Assembly: GCA_900660155.1 (NCBI GenBank)
Contig: CABFPE010000123.1
Coordinates: 907,035-971,034 of the forward strand
Source: Hofstenia miamia
Taxonomy: Eukaryota; Xenacoelomorpha; Acoela; Hofsteniidae
Reading direction: 5' to 3'
DNA: 64,000 bases
Shown here piece after piece: positions 38,701-53,100 of this stretch. Made by a program: the position numbers and the translations under genes. Position 1 is the first letter of the stretch. Every line of letters starts with the position of its first letter. The notes beneath the pieces are model-generated. The model was not told where the DNA came from, made no database searches, and saw only the letters and a list, made by a program, of their open reading frames with translations.

Positions 38701-41141
38701 CAGCATAATAAAAAATACAGATGTCGTCTACCCCAAATTGTTAAATTGACAATTTTGAAGGCTTAGCATGATCTTGAAACATTTGTATTTCGTCCTGGTT
38801 GTCCAGTACTGGTCCTGCTGTTATGTGTTTGCTGTGCAGTACACTCCAAAATTCAATTGTTCATAAGTTTCAATAGTGTTTTGAAGTGAAATGTACAGTA
38901 AAAATCAAATGACTTGGACTTCATCTTCTATTCTAATTTGATGCTTAACTCAATAAAACTTGTTGTGATGACTGACTGGTAATGAAAACATGTATACTAC
39001 TTTGCCTTTATTATTACGATTAAAATCTTCAAGAAATATACTCACAATATGATTGAAATGTTATTAAAACCCAAAATGCAAAACGCATACCTGTTAATTT
39101 AGCGTCAAAAATACATTGCATACTAAATATGTAACACAATATGCTTAGCTACATTACACACAATTGTAAATTCAGAAAAAATTCATAATTTGATTTTTAT
39201 GTGTTAGTAGAGTTTAAAATGCAAGCCTTAAATGAATGAGGTTAATATAAATAGGACTCTGTGCGAATCCGTTTAATTTTTAGAGTCAAGCACAGTTCTA
39301 AAAAGAACTTTAAGAACTGAAATAGTATAAAATATACGCCAACCTCATGAATACAACTAAGCAATTCATAATCCAAGACAGTCAGCTGATAAGCGACTTC
39401 CTTCGAGCTCATCAATTCCAACTGATTAGCGGTACCCGTCTTCGGACCTTCTTGATCTGGAAGTGGAACCTAAAAACACTGCATGGCTCTTGCTATTGCT
39501 ACTACTTTAAAAAAGTTCAAATACATAGCACAATTAATATTCAATTTTGAAGAATGATAACATCATAAATCTAGTTGATATGCTTACAGAAAATATTATA
39601 AACTCCAATAGTGTTATGAAGGTAGGAAAAAGTCGAGATTTTATATCTTATAATAAATTGTCAGAAGGCAATTATTGGAGAAATAAACAATTCTAGATAT
39701 AATTTGAATTCTCTAACGATAAATCGCAAAATAAAATAATATGCAGAAATCGTTACACCTCAACAAGAATTACTAACAATATCTGCAATGTTATTAATTA
39801 AATTAATGTAAAATTAGTATAAGCAACATAAAACGTCAAACGCGTCTGTATTCTAATATAATACAAATAGCAATTTTACTACGTTACAAATAAAATACTT
39901 CACAACTATGATATAGCTAGTTATTAACATTGCAATTTCCATTAAACTAAATGACACTCGCCTTAATGCTAATTTTTTAAGATTATTCGAAAAAACCTTT
40001 CTAACATATAAATAGATATATGGCTAGAAGAATGTAATTTTCCCAAGATTATTAGAAAGGCATCAGTTCTTAACTAATTATAGAGAACTGCAAACACAAT
40101 TAAAAACTTGCATCTGAAGATGAAAATTTCGGTCGAGTTGAAAAAATAAAGCTTTTTAACAATTTCCCAAGGTCTTGTCAGTGAATGTTCAATGCATTAC
40201 AAAAAATGAAGCTTTCTGCAAGTTCTTGCTGCAACCGAGAAACAAACGGATGCAATTACTGTTTTTGAAAATTAGCTTCATGACAACATAGTATAGTCAA
40301 AACCTAATTATAACATGCCATTGAGAGATGATCATATAGATCGTGCTGGTGTCTGCATCTGGTTAAAAATGTCTATAGGTACGCATCGTAGGTGTTTTGG
40401 TCTTTTTAATAATTCATTACAAATAGAAACTTCTGGACAAAGTTACTAAATACTTGGAAGATCCATGAATTGATTCCGTTTTGCTACAATCTTATGAGCT
40501 TTCTAAGGCATTCGGCACTGTGAACCATAGTAAGCTGCTTAATAAATTGTATTCATATAATTCTCCTTTGGGATTGCATCATATATTCAAAAAACAGAAA
40601 TGTTTTGAAATGCTTTGAATATATGAATCCAAGTGACACGTAATTAATCGTAGAGACGCACAAGGATCAATTCTAGGGCCACTTTTGCTTGCTATTTACA
40701 TATTTGATATTGTATGCAAAAGCAGAAGCAATTATATCATTAAATATGCTGATAAATTTTGCTGTATTCTTGATAAGCGTTCATCAAACTCATTGAAATT
40801 AAACAGGAGTAAGTTTTGGCAAATGGTGTTTGGTAAACATCGAAATGTTTCAAAATTGGACGATATCCTACAGTTAGCTCGCATAGACTTCTTGGTGTAA
40901 CTAAATCTTCTGATCTCAAATGGGACAAACCAATACGTGATATTTTGCCGTAGAGCAGCTCGACGAAAATATATTCTGCGCCTGCTAAAACAAATTCTTG
41001 TAAATTATTTTTGTTAATATCCCTATTAAATTAGATAGAGAACTTAAGCGTAACGAGCAAGCCGAATCACTGGAAACTCAGAGTATGAAATAACTATTGG
41101 ATCACGCAGATCTTGCTTCAATACTCTTCATTGCATTCTGA

Positions 41142-41174
<33 letters not shown>

Positions 41175-44100
41175 TTATCTTCTGTCATCAACTATGGCAA
41201 ATTCTTCAATACTACGAAGAAATAATCAGGTCTACCACAGCACAACCCGATGGGTCATCAATTCACACAATTCTCAACTAAATATTATAATATTTAATTT
41301 TGTTATTGCAATGTAATAATATACGTTTCTACTATTATTGTACTATTATAACACCATGTAACATCATCAAAAATGTGTCTTTAATTTGAATGGTTAGGAG
41401 TATTCTTCATGAAGAGAGTATTCTTTTAAGCCATTACACTATGTTCTAGCACCTATAGTTTTTAAAAAAATTCATTTTACAATTTTTACTCAATATGACC
41501 CTGAAAGAGAGATTACACCCTATACATGTACAGTCATGCTCAGTATACCTTTGTAATTTATCTAAGTTCTCTATTGATTCACACTAATCTAATTTTACCA
41601 ATTACATGAGTATCAATCATACTATATTGATACCCAATTAAGCATCAGCTGACTTGTTTTTGGCGGGTATTTGCTAACCAATTTAGTGCTTTCAAGCCAA
41701 AATTACAGCTAACAGTTGCACAATAATTTGAGTGTTTTAATATTAATATTTTACTTTGGTATAGCAATTAACAATGCCAAGGCACTGTAAATCGTGTCCA
41801 GTGAATTTTGCTATATATGTGGACGTTATACTTTAAAAGTCCAAAAATGCAATTAACAACTTTCATAAGAAAAATCTATCATGCATATTTTAAATGTAAG
41901 ATTGGAGATTAAGATAAAAGTTGGGCACCACACACATTTTGCGGATCATGTGTTGAGAGACTGTGAGAATGGATGAAAGGAAAATGTTCAATGCCCTTTG
42001 CAATACCTATGATTTGGTAAGAGCCCAAAAATCATTTAGATGACTGCTATTTTTACATGACAAATGTTGGACCTTTTAATAAAAAGAACATCACTAAAAT
42101 TTCTTATCCACGCACCCTAACAATAATTTGGCCCATTCCGCACTCAACAGAACTCTCAGTACCAAAAGCGCAAGAATTACAAGATATTGAGAGTGAAGAA
42201 AATTTGGAATCAACCAATGGGCCAGAATCTGATGATGAATATAACCCAACCGAAATTTGAAACAGAGCCCTTATTGTTTGACCAATCATTACTCAATTAT
42301 TTAGTGCGTGACCTTGCATTGACCAAAGATGCATCATAACTCCTTGGATCTTGATTAAAGGAGAGAAATTTTCTCACACTTGGAACATCTTTCTCATGGT
42401 ATAGAAATAGAGAATGAGAATATTTTGAATTTTTAAATTTGAGAATGACTTCATATATTGCAGAGATATTCACAGATTAGTTGAGTCTATGGGAGTAGAA
42501 TATATTCGTGAAGAATGACGTTTATTTATTGATTCATCAATAAAGAGTCTGAAAACAGCTCTGCTCAACAATGGTAATTCAGTAGCTTCACTTCCTGTCG
42601 CACATTCGGGAAATTTGCAGGAAAGCTATCAATCAATGAAATTATTGCAAGAATTGATCCAATATTCTCAACACGAATGGTTGATATGTGGTGATTTAAA
42701 GGTTATAAATATAATATTGGGTCATCAAAGTGGGTATATGAAATATCTTTGTTTTCTTTGTCTCTGGGATAGCAGAGCAGATAAACTACTTTTCTCTGGT
42801 GAAGAATGACCTTTGAGATATTCTCTTATTCAAGGACCCAATGTTTTACATGAACCTTTTGTCAATCAAGACAACATATTGCTTCCACCATTGCACATCA
42901 AACTCAGACTGATGAAACAATTTGTCAAAAGCTTAGACCATGAGAGTGCAGCTTACATTTATCTACAAACAAAGTTTCATAAACTGACAGAAGCAAAAAT
43001 ACACGCAAAAATATTTATTGGACCGCAGATATCAAATTTATTCAAAGACACACAATTTGAGCACATTTTGAATACAATTGATCGTCATGCATGGTTTAGT
43101 TACAAAACTATCTGCAAAAATTCCTGGGAAATGAAATGTCTTCAAACAGCAAACAACTTGTCAGTCAACTAATACAAGATTTCAAGAACCAAGGATGTAG
43201 GATGTCTATAAAATTACGTTTCTTCTGTGATCACTATGACTATTTCCCAGAGAATCTTGGAAGATACAGTGAAGAACAAGGAGAGCGCTTTCACCAAGAT
43301 ATTCAACAAATGGAAAGAAGGTTGGTTGCAAAAACATACATGTATTAATCTTTTCTTAGTTACTAAGGAAGATGGGTTCAAGTCATGATGGCTNNNNAAT
43401 TTGGCCCATTCCGCACTCAACAGAACTCTCAGTACCAAAAGTGCAAGAATTACAAGATATTGAGAGTGAAGAAAATTTGGAATCAACCAATGGGCCAGAA
43501 TCTGATGATGAATATAACCCAACCGAAATTTGAAACAGAGCCCTTATTGTTTGACCAATCATTACTCAATTATTTAGTGCGTGACCTTGCATTGACCAAA
43601 GATGCATCATAACTCCTTGGATCTTGATTAAAGGAGAGAAATTTTCTCACACTTGGAACATCTTTCTCATGGTATAGAAATAGAGAATGAGAATATTTTG
43701 AATTTTTAAATTTGAGAATGACTTCATATATTGCAGAGATATTCACAGATTAGTTGAGTCTATGGGAGTAGAATATATTCGTGAAGAATGACGTTTATTT
43801 ATTGATTCATCAATAAAGAGTCTGAAAACAGCTCTGCTCAACAATGGTAATTCAGTAGCTTCACTTCCTGTCGCACATTCGGGAAATTTGCAGGAAAGCT
43901 ATCAATCAATGAAATTATTGCAAGAATTGATCCAATATTCTCAACACGAATGGTTGATATGTGGTGATTTAAAGGTTATAAATATAATATTGGGTCATCA
44001 AAGTGGGTATATGAAATATCTTTGTTTTCTTTGTCTCTGGGATAGCAGAGCAGATAAACTACTTTTCTCTGGTGAAGAATGACCTTTGAGATATTCTCTT

Positions 44101-47100
44101 ATTCAAGGACCCAATGTTTTACATGAACCTTTTGTCAATCAAGACAACATATTGCTTCCACCATTGCACATCAAACTCAGACTGATGAAACAATTTGTCA
44201 AAAGCTTAGACCATGAGAGTGCAGCTTACATTTATCTACAAACAAAGTTTCATAAACTGACAGAAGCAAAAATACACGCAAAAATATTTATTGGACCGCA
44301 GATATCAAATTTATTCAAAGACACACAATTTGAGCACATTTTGAATACAATTGATCGTCATGCATGGTTTAGTTACAAAACTATCTGCAAAAATTCCTGG
44401 GAAATGAAATGTCTTCAAACAGCAAACAACTTGTCAGTCAACTAATACAAGATTTCAAGAACCAAGGATGTAGGATGTCTATAAAATTACGTTTCTTCTG
44501 TGATCACTATGACTATTTCCCAGAGAATCTTGGAAGATACAGTGAAGAACAAGGAGAGCGCTTTCACCAAGATATTCAACAAATGGAAAGAAGGTTGGTT
44601 GCAAAAACATACATGTATTAATCTTTTCTTAGTTACTAAGGAAGATGGGTTCAAGTCATGATGGCTAACTACTGTTGGTCCCTCAAATGAGATTCAACAT
44701 CCCCAAAACATAGGCGTCAGTCTTGAAAACGTGCATTTCTTACATTAAATAAAACTGAGACTCCTACTTGTCATTAGTTTATTTTGATAAAGTTATTGAT
44801 TAAATATTCTGTAGTGTGATTGAATGCTTTTACAATATATTGTATAGTTAGATATCAATATTTTCAGTAAAAAAATTAGTAATTAACTTCAATTCTAAAT
44901 AATCAGATTTTGTAAAATAACTGTAGGTGCTAGAGAAAAACAGAATAGATATTTGAAATCTTAACAAAAAATGGACAATAACAACATTAAATATTTCAAA
45001 CAATAATAATTCTATAAAAAATGTAACATTGTGTAATCAACTACTTCAAATGATGCCGTTTCTGATAATCTATATTATAAGATATAGAACACTCATTCTT
45101 ATCACTTCATGAAAAAATTGAAAACTGAGACTCAGAAAACTTAAACACATGTATGGAGTACTTATACCATCACGGATTGCCGATCAACAACAACCTCTAT
45201 AGATTTTGCGTAATGATAATTGCAACTTTTGAAGCACTTTAACATAGGTTCGATTTTTAGAAGATTCCGAATGGAAGAAAATAATTAGAGAACAATTAAA
45301 ATCATCTTGTTATAAATACGTAGGATTTGCATACATAAAAATGAATTTTTAAACTGACCAAAACCTTTATAAATCGTTTAGAAAATCATTAGCTAAAATG
45401 ACAGTGAATTTAAGAGTGTTTTTATTTATTAAGAAAAGCTTACCAAGCTATCGATTTGATCTCGGGTTGCTACGAAGAGTCGTCCATTGATAGACAAAGC
45501 CGAAGTCACTGAGACATCGTTGGGCTTGAAAGGGCACTTTTCTAAAAATATTATTAACTTAAACGTAGTTAAGAAAGAAGCCTACCACCAGTTGATTTAA
45601 CCTCAACCAGAATCATGTCCTCATTCAAACACAGCTTCCGCGCAGCCTGCTTCGCTATAGATTCAGCTTTTGTGTCCATTGGTAGTCGCAGAGTAGTGTA
45701 GGTGTGGTCAAAACAATAAACTTTAAAAATGTCTAAAGAACACAATAGAAATCTCAGTATTAAAATTTTTATGACTTACTTAAATTATAAAACGTTAACA
45801 CTGATTCATGCATTCAGTATTCTCATCGTTGCATTCATGTGGACCTGGGGACCAGATATTCTATATGTTGAATAAAGGTTTGTGAAGTATTGTCTTAACT
45901 ATGTTTCAAAATTTACGATATTTGGGTGTATATTACAAATGTACACAGGAATTGATATACACAATTTTGAGGAATACTGAATTAGTTAAAATGTTAGTAA
46001 ATTTACAAGACAAGTTAGTTGAAGCAAGTGAGTGACGATAAAAACCCCCATTTTAAAATATGGAATAGAAAGTTGTGAAAACCCACACCGAGTTATTAAA
46101 TAAGAAAAAAATTACCGTTACATTACTAAATGAAAACAAATTATTATAATACATTATGTCAAGGAATATCTAAGAAGTGAAATATGAAGAGATGGAAGGC
46201 TAGAACGGAACTTGGGCAGAGTCTGTGTCGGACTTCACCCCAATTATTTCTAATTGGCCGAATTTACAAATACACAGCAGCATACAGAAATCAATACGAG
46301 TGCAGTGAATGACATAAAACCTACAACAATTCTTTTAAAAATTTTAGTTTTAAAATTTGTCAGATTTTCGATTTGGGTGTTTAAATTTCAGTGAGCAGTT
46401 TTGTGCAAATTAAAGAAGTGTTTTTGGTAAGGATCATGTAAATTAGGTCAAAAATGGGCTGAAATGATATCAATTTAAATTGGGTAGGGCTGGCGAAGTT
46501 TTCAAGGCGTGTCGAACGTGAATCTAAATTTTTACACTTGGCTATCTCTGGGTTAACTTTAGTTTTGCTACTAATTCAGAAATGCTTGAAATAAACTTAT
46601 GACAAAAATAAAAGTAATTTAAATTGCAATTATAATTGATAATTTAATTTTAATAAATACCCAACTAATAAACAATTTTCCTTTAAAGAAATGCTGCTTA
46701 AGTAAATTCCTAGTACCCACATGACCTAGCATTTCAGGATGAAGAATATATTCGGATTAAGGTTCATATGAGCGATGAAATTCTGGATTTAACTTCTTTT
46801 AATGAACAAAAAATTTAAAAACTTACTCTCGTCTGTTCCTTTAATTGTTTTTCTTCTTTCAGCCCTTTCTTCTTTACGCGCAGTTGAATATTGGCGCTAA
46901 AAAAACCTAAGATACTGGAATATATAGATTTTCATACATTTTGTTTGCGATAATCTGTAATGAAGGACACTTTCCCACTTTTAGCTTGCTCAAGAGCGTT
47001 CAACTCACCCTTCAATTGGGCGCATCCCTTCTTCTCAACATCGTTTAGCGCCAAATCATGTAATTCCTGAAAAAGAACCATTGAAATACATTCAAATTTG

Positions 47101-50100
47101 CTATCCTCTAAATAAATTAGATTCCCGTTTAAATATATAGAGAACACCAAATATGAATTCATAAGCATGCTGTTGAATATAAATGAAAAAATAAATCCAA
47201 TTGAAAATGATTTTCTGATTTATCAACATTATACTAGAAACAGACTAAATACATTGATCAATTAAAAAATTTAGCAATAAATATACTTTAATATTGTGAC
47301 GAATTTAGACAGACGAGTATATAATTCTGCCTCTTAAATCACAGTTAAGCCCATCATACACGAACAACTTTTGTCGCAAATTTTTGTTGGCCAACGAAAA
47401 TCGTTCGTGTAGCACACCTCTTCCACAACTAAAATCGGGAGTAATTATTTAGACTAAAGTTGTTCGTTCGGTCCAACAAAAATTGGACAATAAAAATTGT
47501 TCGTGTAGCACCCCTTTCGCCAACTTTAGTCGTGAAGTAATTAAATGACAAAAGTTGTTCGTGTAGCAGGGTGCTCCGACCAACTTTTTTGTAGGAGAAA
47601 TAATTCTCCAACTTTCTAGTAATTATCACTTTCAAAGATAAATAAACAATTTTAAGCTATAATTTCAATCGTTTTCAGAGTTCATTTCGAACAGTAAAAT
47701 TTAAAATTAGCTAGGTTTATAGAATTAATAATCATGATTTGAACATTTTTATGTTAAAATAAACACATATCACTATGTAGGCATTTCTTTTGTATACTTG
47801 CCTATCAGCATTAAAACAATTAACTCATCAAAAAGAACCCTTTGTAGTAAACAAAAACATTTGAAATTTGCGAGCGTAGAGTACTCTAGGTTTGCGAGTC
47901 ATAAAATAGTGATTAGATCGGGAAGTCGATCACAGCGTAGCTTTGCGAACTCAAGTATTGTTTAAGCAGTGGAGGCAATTATGGTTTAATTTCAAAGTAT
48001 ACAGCATCATTCTTATTTCATCATTCGTGCACAGTGATAATCTGCTCTCCAATGAAAATACGCATCGACGCAGGTCACATTTTTAATGTGATTTCATTAA
48101 TTTATATAGTTTTTGGAGGCATGAATATGTGCAATCAGTATGAGGAAGTTATTACATTTTTTTGTATCCAGCGCCTTGTAGATATTTTAAAATTTTGTAT
48201 CCAAAGCCCGTATATATATATATATATATTGATTTCCTACATAAATAAATATTGAATTCTGCTTTAAGGAGATGCCACATGGTTAGTCTTTTGACTATAG
48301 TCAAAAAAGTTTTTTGACTATAGTCAAAATCAAAAGACTAACCGTGTGGCACCCCCAAAAGTGACTTTTGCGGTTTACGATTAGTCAAATTATGAAATAG
48401 AAAGTGTTCTATTTGAAAATGACTATTAGTCAAAAGACTAACCGTGTGGCACTCCTGAATAGTCAACTTATTGTAGTTTTGAAAGAAAATGGGAATTTTG
48501 ATTTTAAATAACTTTGCACTTTCATCTTAAGTAGCGTGCACACCTACAACTTTGCGCGCAACTTTTCGGGTAATTATAAAGTTCACAGCAAAAATATTTG
48601 CGTACACACTTACAACTTTGCGCACAACTTTTTAGTCGAATTATATGTATTGCCATTTTTATTAATTAAATTTACCAGTAAATTACATTACAACCAATAC
48701 AATGAAGCAGTATGAAGGAAAAAAACATAGTTTTGAAAGNGTTTAGAGCACCTTGTGCTTTTTATAACATTTACAGTATAAAAGATTTTAAAAAATCGAT
48801 TAATATTTGTCTAAACCACATTAATTGTATGTTATTAGCAAGTTATTACTATTTGAAAATTTAAACTAAAGAAATTTTGATGTTTAAAAACTTTGATTGA
48901 AATTTGAAGTGAGATATGTTAAAAATTGAAAATGCTGATGATATAGTATGATAAGGAATTTAAAGGAATTGACATGATGATTATATACAATGAGGTACAA
49001 TTCATATAGATTAAATCATACTGATACTTGAAGGATGTCTGCAATCTTCTCCCTGGCAATTTGTTTTAAGTTTGAGTGCTTATACTCAGGACACTCTATG
49101 TTCCATAGACAGGGTTTGCCTTCTATTAATTGAATTAATTCAACCTCTTTATCATGCATCCACATTCTTACCAGAGGTGCCAATTATGGTACGGTCCCAT
49201 ACCATTATGTACCATATTATGGATACCATAATGGCATGGTAGAAAAAAAATTTATGGCCATTATGGGTGGTAAACTTAAAAATATGGCCATAATGGAAAT
49301 CCATAAATTTATTGTTACATACACAAAATTTATAATTGATTTCATTAAAATTATTAAATTTAGTGTCATATATCTTACCTTTATTATAATTGAATGGGCA
49401 TAAATATTCATTTTACAAATATTTTGAACCCAAAAACATTTTTGTTAAGATTAAAATTTTTAAAAGTGCTGCAAAAATTTAGTAAGCAGTTTCAGCAGAT
49501 TGTAAACAAATACTAAAGATGAAGTTGTTTCCTATTTGTAATAGTGGATTGCAAACAAATGCTGACAATTACTTTGTTTCAAAATTTATAGTGGTTGCGG
49601 ATAACAAACACATTGTATTCGAAAACAAACAAAAAATATTTGGTTTATTAGTTTATTTTAAAATTTGTTTTAAATGTTTCAAAATCTTTCTGCGACATAG
49701 TGAATTGCTTTTCCTTGTGATATCATTACAATTTCATATTACAGAAAAATGGTTGTCTATTAATTGCAGCTTGCAATTTGTTATTAAAAATTAATAACAC
49801 TAATTTTAAAATTGTTATTATAATATAATAATTATATCATCTGTTAATTAATTACAATAATTTTCTTCATTTGTAATTATATTTTTATTAAAGAAAAGTA
49901 GTTTGTTACAAAATGTAAATTGTGCACTCCTCAGAAATAGATTTTTGAATTAAAAGTTCACAACAAAGTTGGAATCGCGTACACACAACTTTTCTTGTGC
50001 GCCTCATTAAATCANATTGCTTTAGCGTGTTTTTAAACCCAATTCCATTGGAGAGAGAGCTGTTTCAAAGGCTAGTTGATTGCGTAGCTATTTTGAATTT

Positions 50101-53100
50101 TCTATAAAGATTGCAACCTGCTAATTGGGTTAAATGTTTACATAATTCTTTACATATGCGCTTGTTTATGAGTGATTAATTAACTATTCAATACACATTG
50201 GTGAGCGTAGAGTATGAGGCCTATTTAATACATCATCCGAAATGTTCTCGCGTCACCTACAGTTGAAATGTAATTATAGCGACTCCACGAAGTAATTTTT
50301 GTGCATGTATATGCAATGCAATTTACGCAGAAACCTCTTGACTATTAGTCAAAATATTTGACTAATAGGCAAAATAATGCAAAACCGCAATTTTGACTAT
50401 AGTCAAAAAACTAATCGTGTGGAACCCCCTTTAATAAGATCTTCATGTGATCACAATGTTGACATCTCCATGCTTTAGTGAAATGCCCGCTATAATTATG
50501 TAATTTGCCGCTCAAATTCAAGGCCATTATTACGATCACTCATTTAGGAATGTAAACAAGCACATTTCATTAGGCGTGGTTTAATAATATTCAAGAAAAT
50601 ACGAATAAAGATATTGAAACAATATTGTTTCACTATAGTGAAAAAACTAATCGTGTGGAACCCCCTTTAATAAGATCTTCATGTGATCACAATGTTGACA
50701 TCTCCATGCTTTAGTGAAATGCCCGCTATAATTATGTAATTTGCCGCTCAAATTCAAGGCCATTATTACGATCACTCATTTAGGAATGTAAACAAGCACA
50801 TTTCATTAGGCGTGGTTTAATAATATTCAAGAAAATACGAATAAAGATATTGAAACAATATTGTTTCATAATAAAGACATTAAATATAATATAGCTTTTT
50901 GCTGCTGCATATTCCAAAAATTCAATATTGAAAAATATTTTAATATTTTAGTTCAACTGTTATGTCAAATGAGCAATATTAATATTTCTTATTTTAAATA
51001 TCTCTGCATGTTCGGATGTTCTTGTAATTCTTTCTTAAAATAATTTATAATGAAGTAACTGAAATATAAAGAATTTTTGTAACACTTTGCTACACGAACA
51101 ACTTTTATCAACAATTTTTGTTGCCAGCAAAAATCGTTCGTGAAGCATCCCCTCCCCAACTTTTGTCTAAAACTAATTAAATGACTAAAGTTGTTCGTGT
51201 AGCATACCAAATCAACAACAAAAGTTGGCGACAAAAGTTGTTCGTTCGGACGACAGAAATTGGTGACAAAAGTTGGCGACAAAAGTTGTTCGTTCGCACG
51301 ACAAAAATCGGCGACAAAAGTTCGTGTAGCATGGGCTTTAGAAGTATTTTAGTTGCTTATATAACACTGCTTACAATGTTTTAGTATTTTTGCAGAAGTA
51401 TTGTAAACTACTGTAAATAACGTACAACATTAAAATATATTTAAATAAAATGATTACAAATATGTTTGCTTCAACTTATAGTAAATAGTTATTCAATATT
51501 AAAAAACCAGCATAAATATTTTAAAAAATCGCAAGGTAACAAATAGAATTTTTTTGGAAAAAGACAAACTACAATGCACCCCTAAAGCAACAAGCAATAA
51601 GTTTGTAACTAGAGTGAAAAATAGTTATCCGCCTCTTAACCAAATTGATGACATCCTTTGAGTATACATTGTTGTAGCACATCACTGAATGCATGCAGTT
51701 GACGCAAATGAAAGTGGTTTGACAAAAAAAGTTTGTAAATGATTTTCCACGTCTTTTTATAATGTTTTAAAATTTAAAATATTTTCTAAGCTATCTTTTT
51801 AAAAAAAGTAGTTTTCATTATTGGAATGAAGGAGTTTATATAATCTAAATATTATAAATTGATTGCTTCATACACTGATAAAAGAAGATAGATTGGAATC
51901 TTCTTTAAATTCGTGGCCAGCGATGGCTACCCATCGAAGAACTAAGTGAATGACTTTTTTCTTATTGCTTGTTGCTGCATCATCTGGTTCGTCTTCACGA
52001 ATAGCAGGCTGAGAGAGAGGAATAGAGGTGTAATGGCGAATGAGAAGAGAGCACAACTTTGCATTCACCATAAAGACTGGATATGTCAATAGAAAATCTT
52101 CCAGAAATGTATCTAAACATTTCAATGAGGCATACATTCCAGTTATGATGAGAAAATACCAAAGAATAAAAATTAAGAAAACCTCTTGATCATATCACAC
52201 ATTCACACACCTACCGTTGAGAATCCAAAATGGATTCATTTTGAAAGGCTGACAGGAAAAATTCGGCCAAAAGTATGAGGCATTTGCGAGGTATTAATGT
52301 TACAAAGTAATTAGCCATTTCAACATCAGGAAATATTCCAAGACTCTTTTAAAATAGGGGGATTTATAGTGCCATCAGCATGTTTTTCATAAGTTTCCTT
52401 GGTTAGCATGAAATTGGTTCTGAAGCAACATGTGGACCATTATTGTGACTTTGTAAATTTTAGTTTACAGCCTAACAAGAAGCAACTACCTCGAAAATGT
52501 TTCCTTAAATAATTTTTTCAGGTTGAAAAGAAAAGGTGATGCAATACTTATAAATTGGTGTCCATTATAAAATAATGCAAACAGACGTCACAAAACAAAC
52601 CAGAACGTCAAAACAAAGAAAAAGATAGAGTTATCACAGTGAAGAAACAATCGATTAGACTTGCACAATATAATCAATACACACCAGTTGCAAACTCACC
52701 TTCTGGATCTAATAATTACAAAATAACAGTTCATTTAATAATAAAACGTATACTATTGGAAAATTGTTTCATGGGTTTAAATTGGCAGTATTAAAGCCTT
52801 GTACCCGAGGCTAGACTAACTGTGAACTAAAACATGATTTCAGTGAATTGAATAAAGGTGTAATTTGATTGGATAGTGAAATATAAAAAATTAGAAATTA
52901 AAAATATTAATCAAATTACTAATGACTAACACGAATATCTGTTCTTAAACACAAGTGAAGTCGTTGCGATTGAACTGTTGGAGTTCAATTTCATTATATG
53001 CTTCATCCTTAGCATTGATGCATTAAAAACAAATACTACTCTTCTCATAGTAAACCTAGAGCTAGTAATAAAACGTTTGCAAATTAAGTGAATATATTCT

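Larger units (their letters stand above)
48267..50430. mobile_element. Element Y: TTA-flanked element nested in X
   Basis: The left end is AGGAGATGCCACATGGTTAG, the right end (reversed) AGGGGGTTCCACACGATTAG. Both continue to TTTTGACTATAGTCAAAA, an inverted repeat of about 40 bp, with TTA on each side (48264-48266 and 50431-50433). Extra inverted copies of the terminal motif (GACTAACCGTGTGGCAC) lie at 48340-48355 and 48437-48452. No coding. Confidence 0.75.
47348..51337. mobile_element. Element X: outer TTA-flanked (Harbinger-like) non-coding element
   Basis: The left end is AGCCCATCATACACGAACAA, the right end (reversed) AGCCCATGCTACACGAACTT, each flanked by TTA (47345-47347 and 51338-51340). 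Both ends carry arrays of ACGAACAACTTTTGTCG-type repeats (47348-47600 and 51087-51337). TTA target duplications fit PIF/Harbinger. No transposase seen. It fills most of the 4.8-kb intron between EPAC exons e and f, and it contains element Y. A second, shortened copy at 63572-63720 supports the unit. Confidence 0.65.

Noticed and set aside
39347-39550. Plus-strand 67-residue frame
   Set aside because: Antisense of EPAC exon j.
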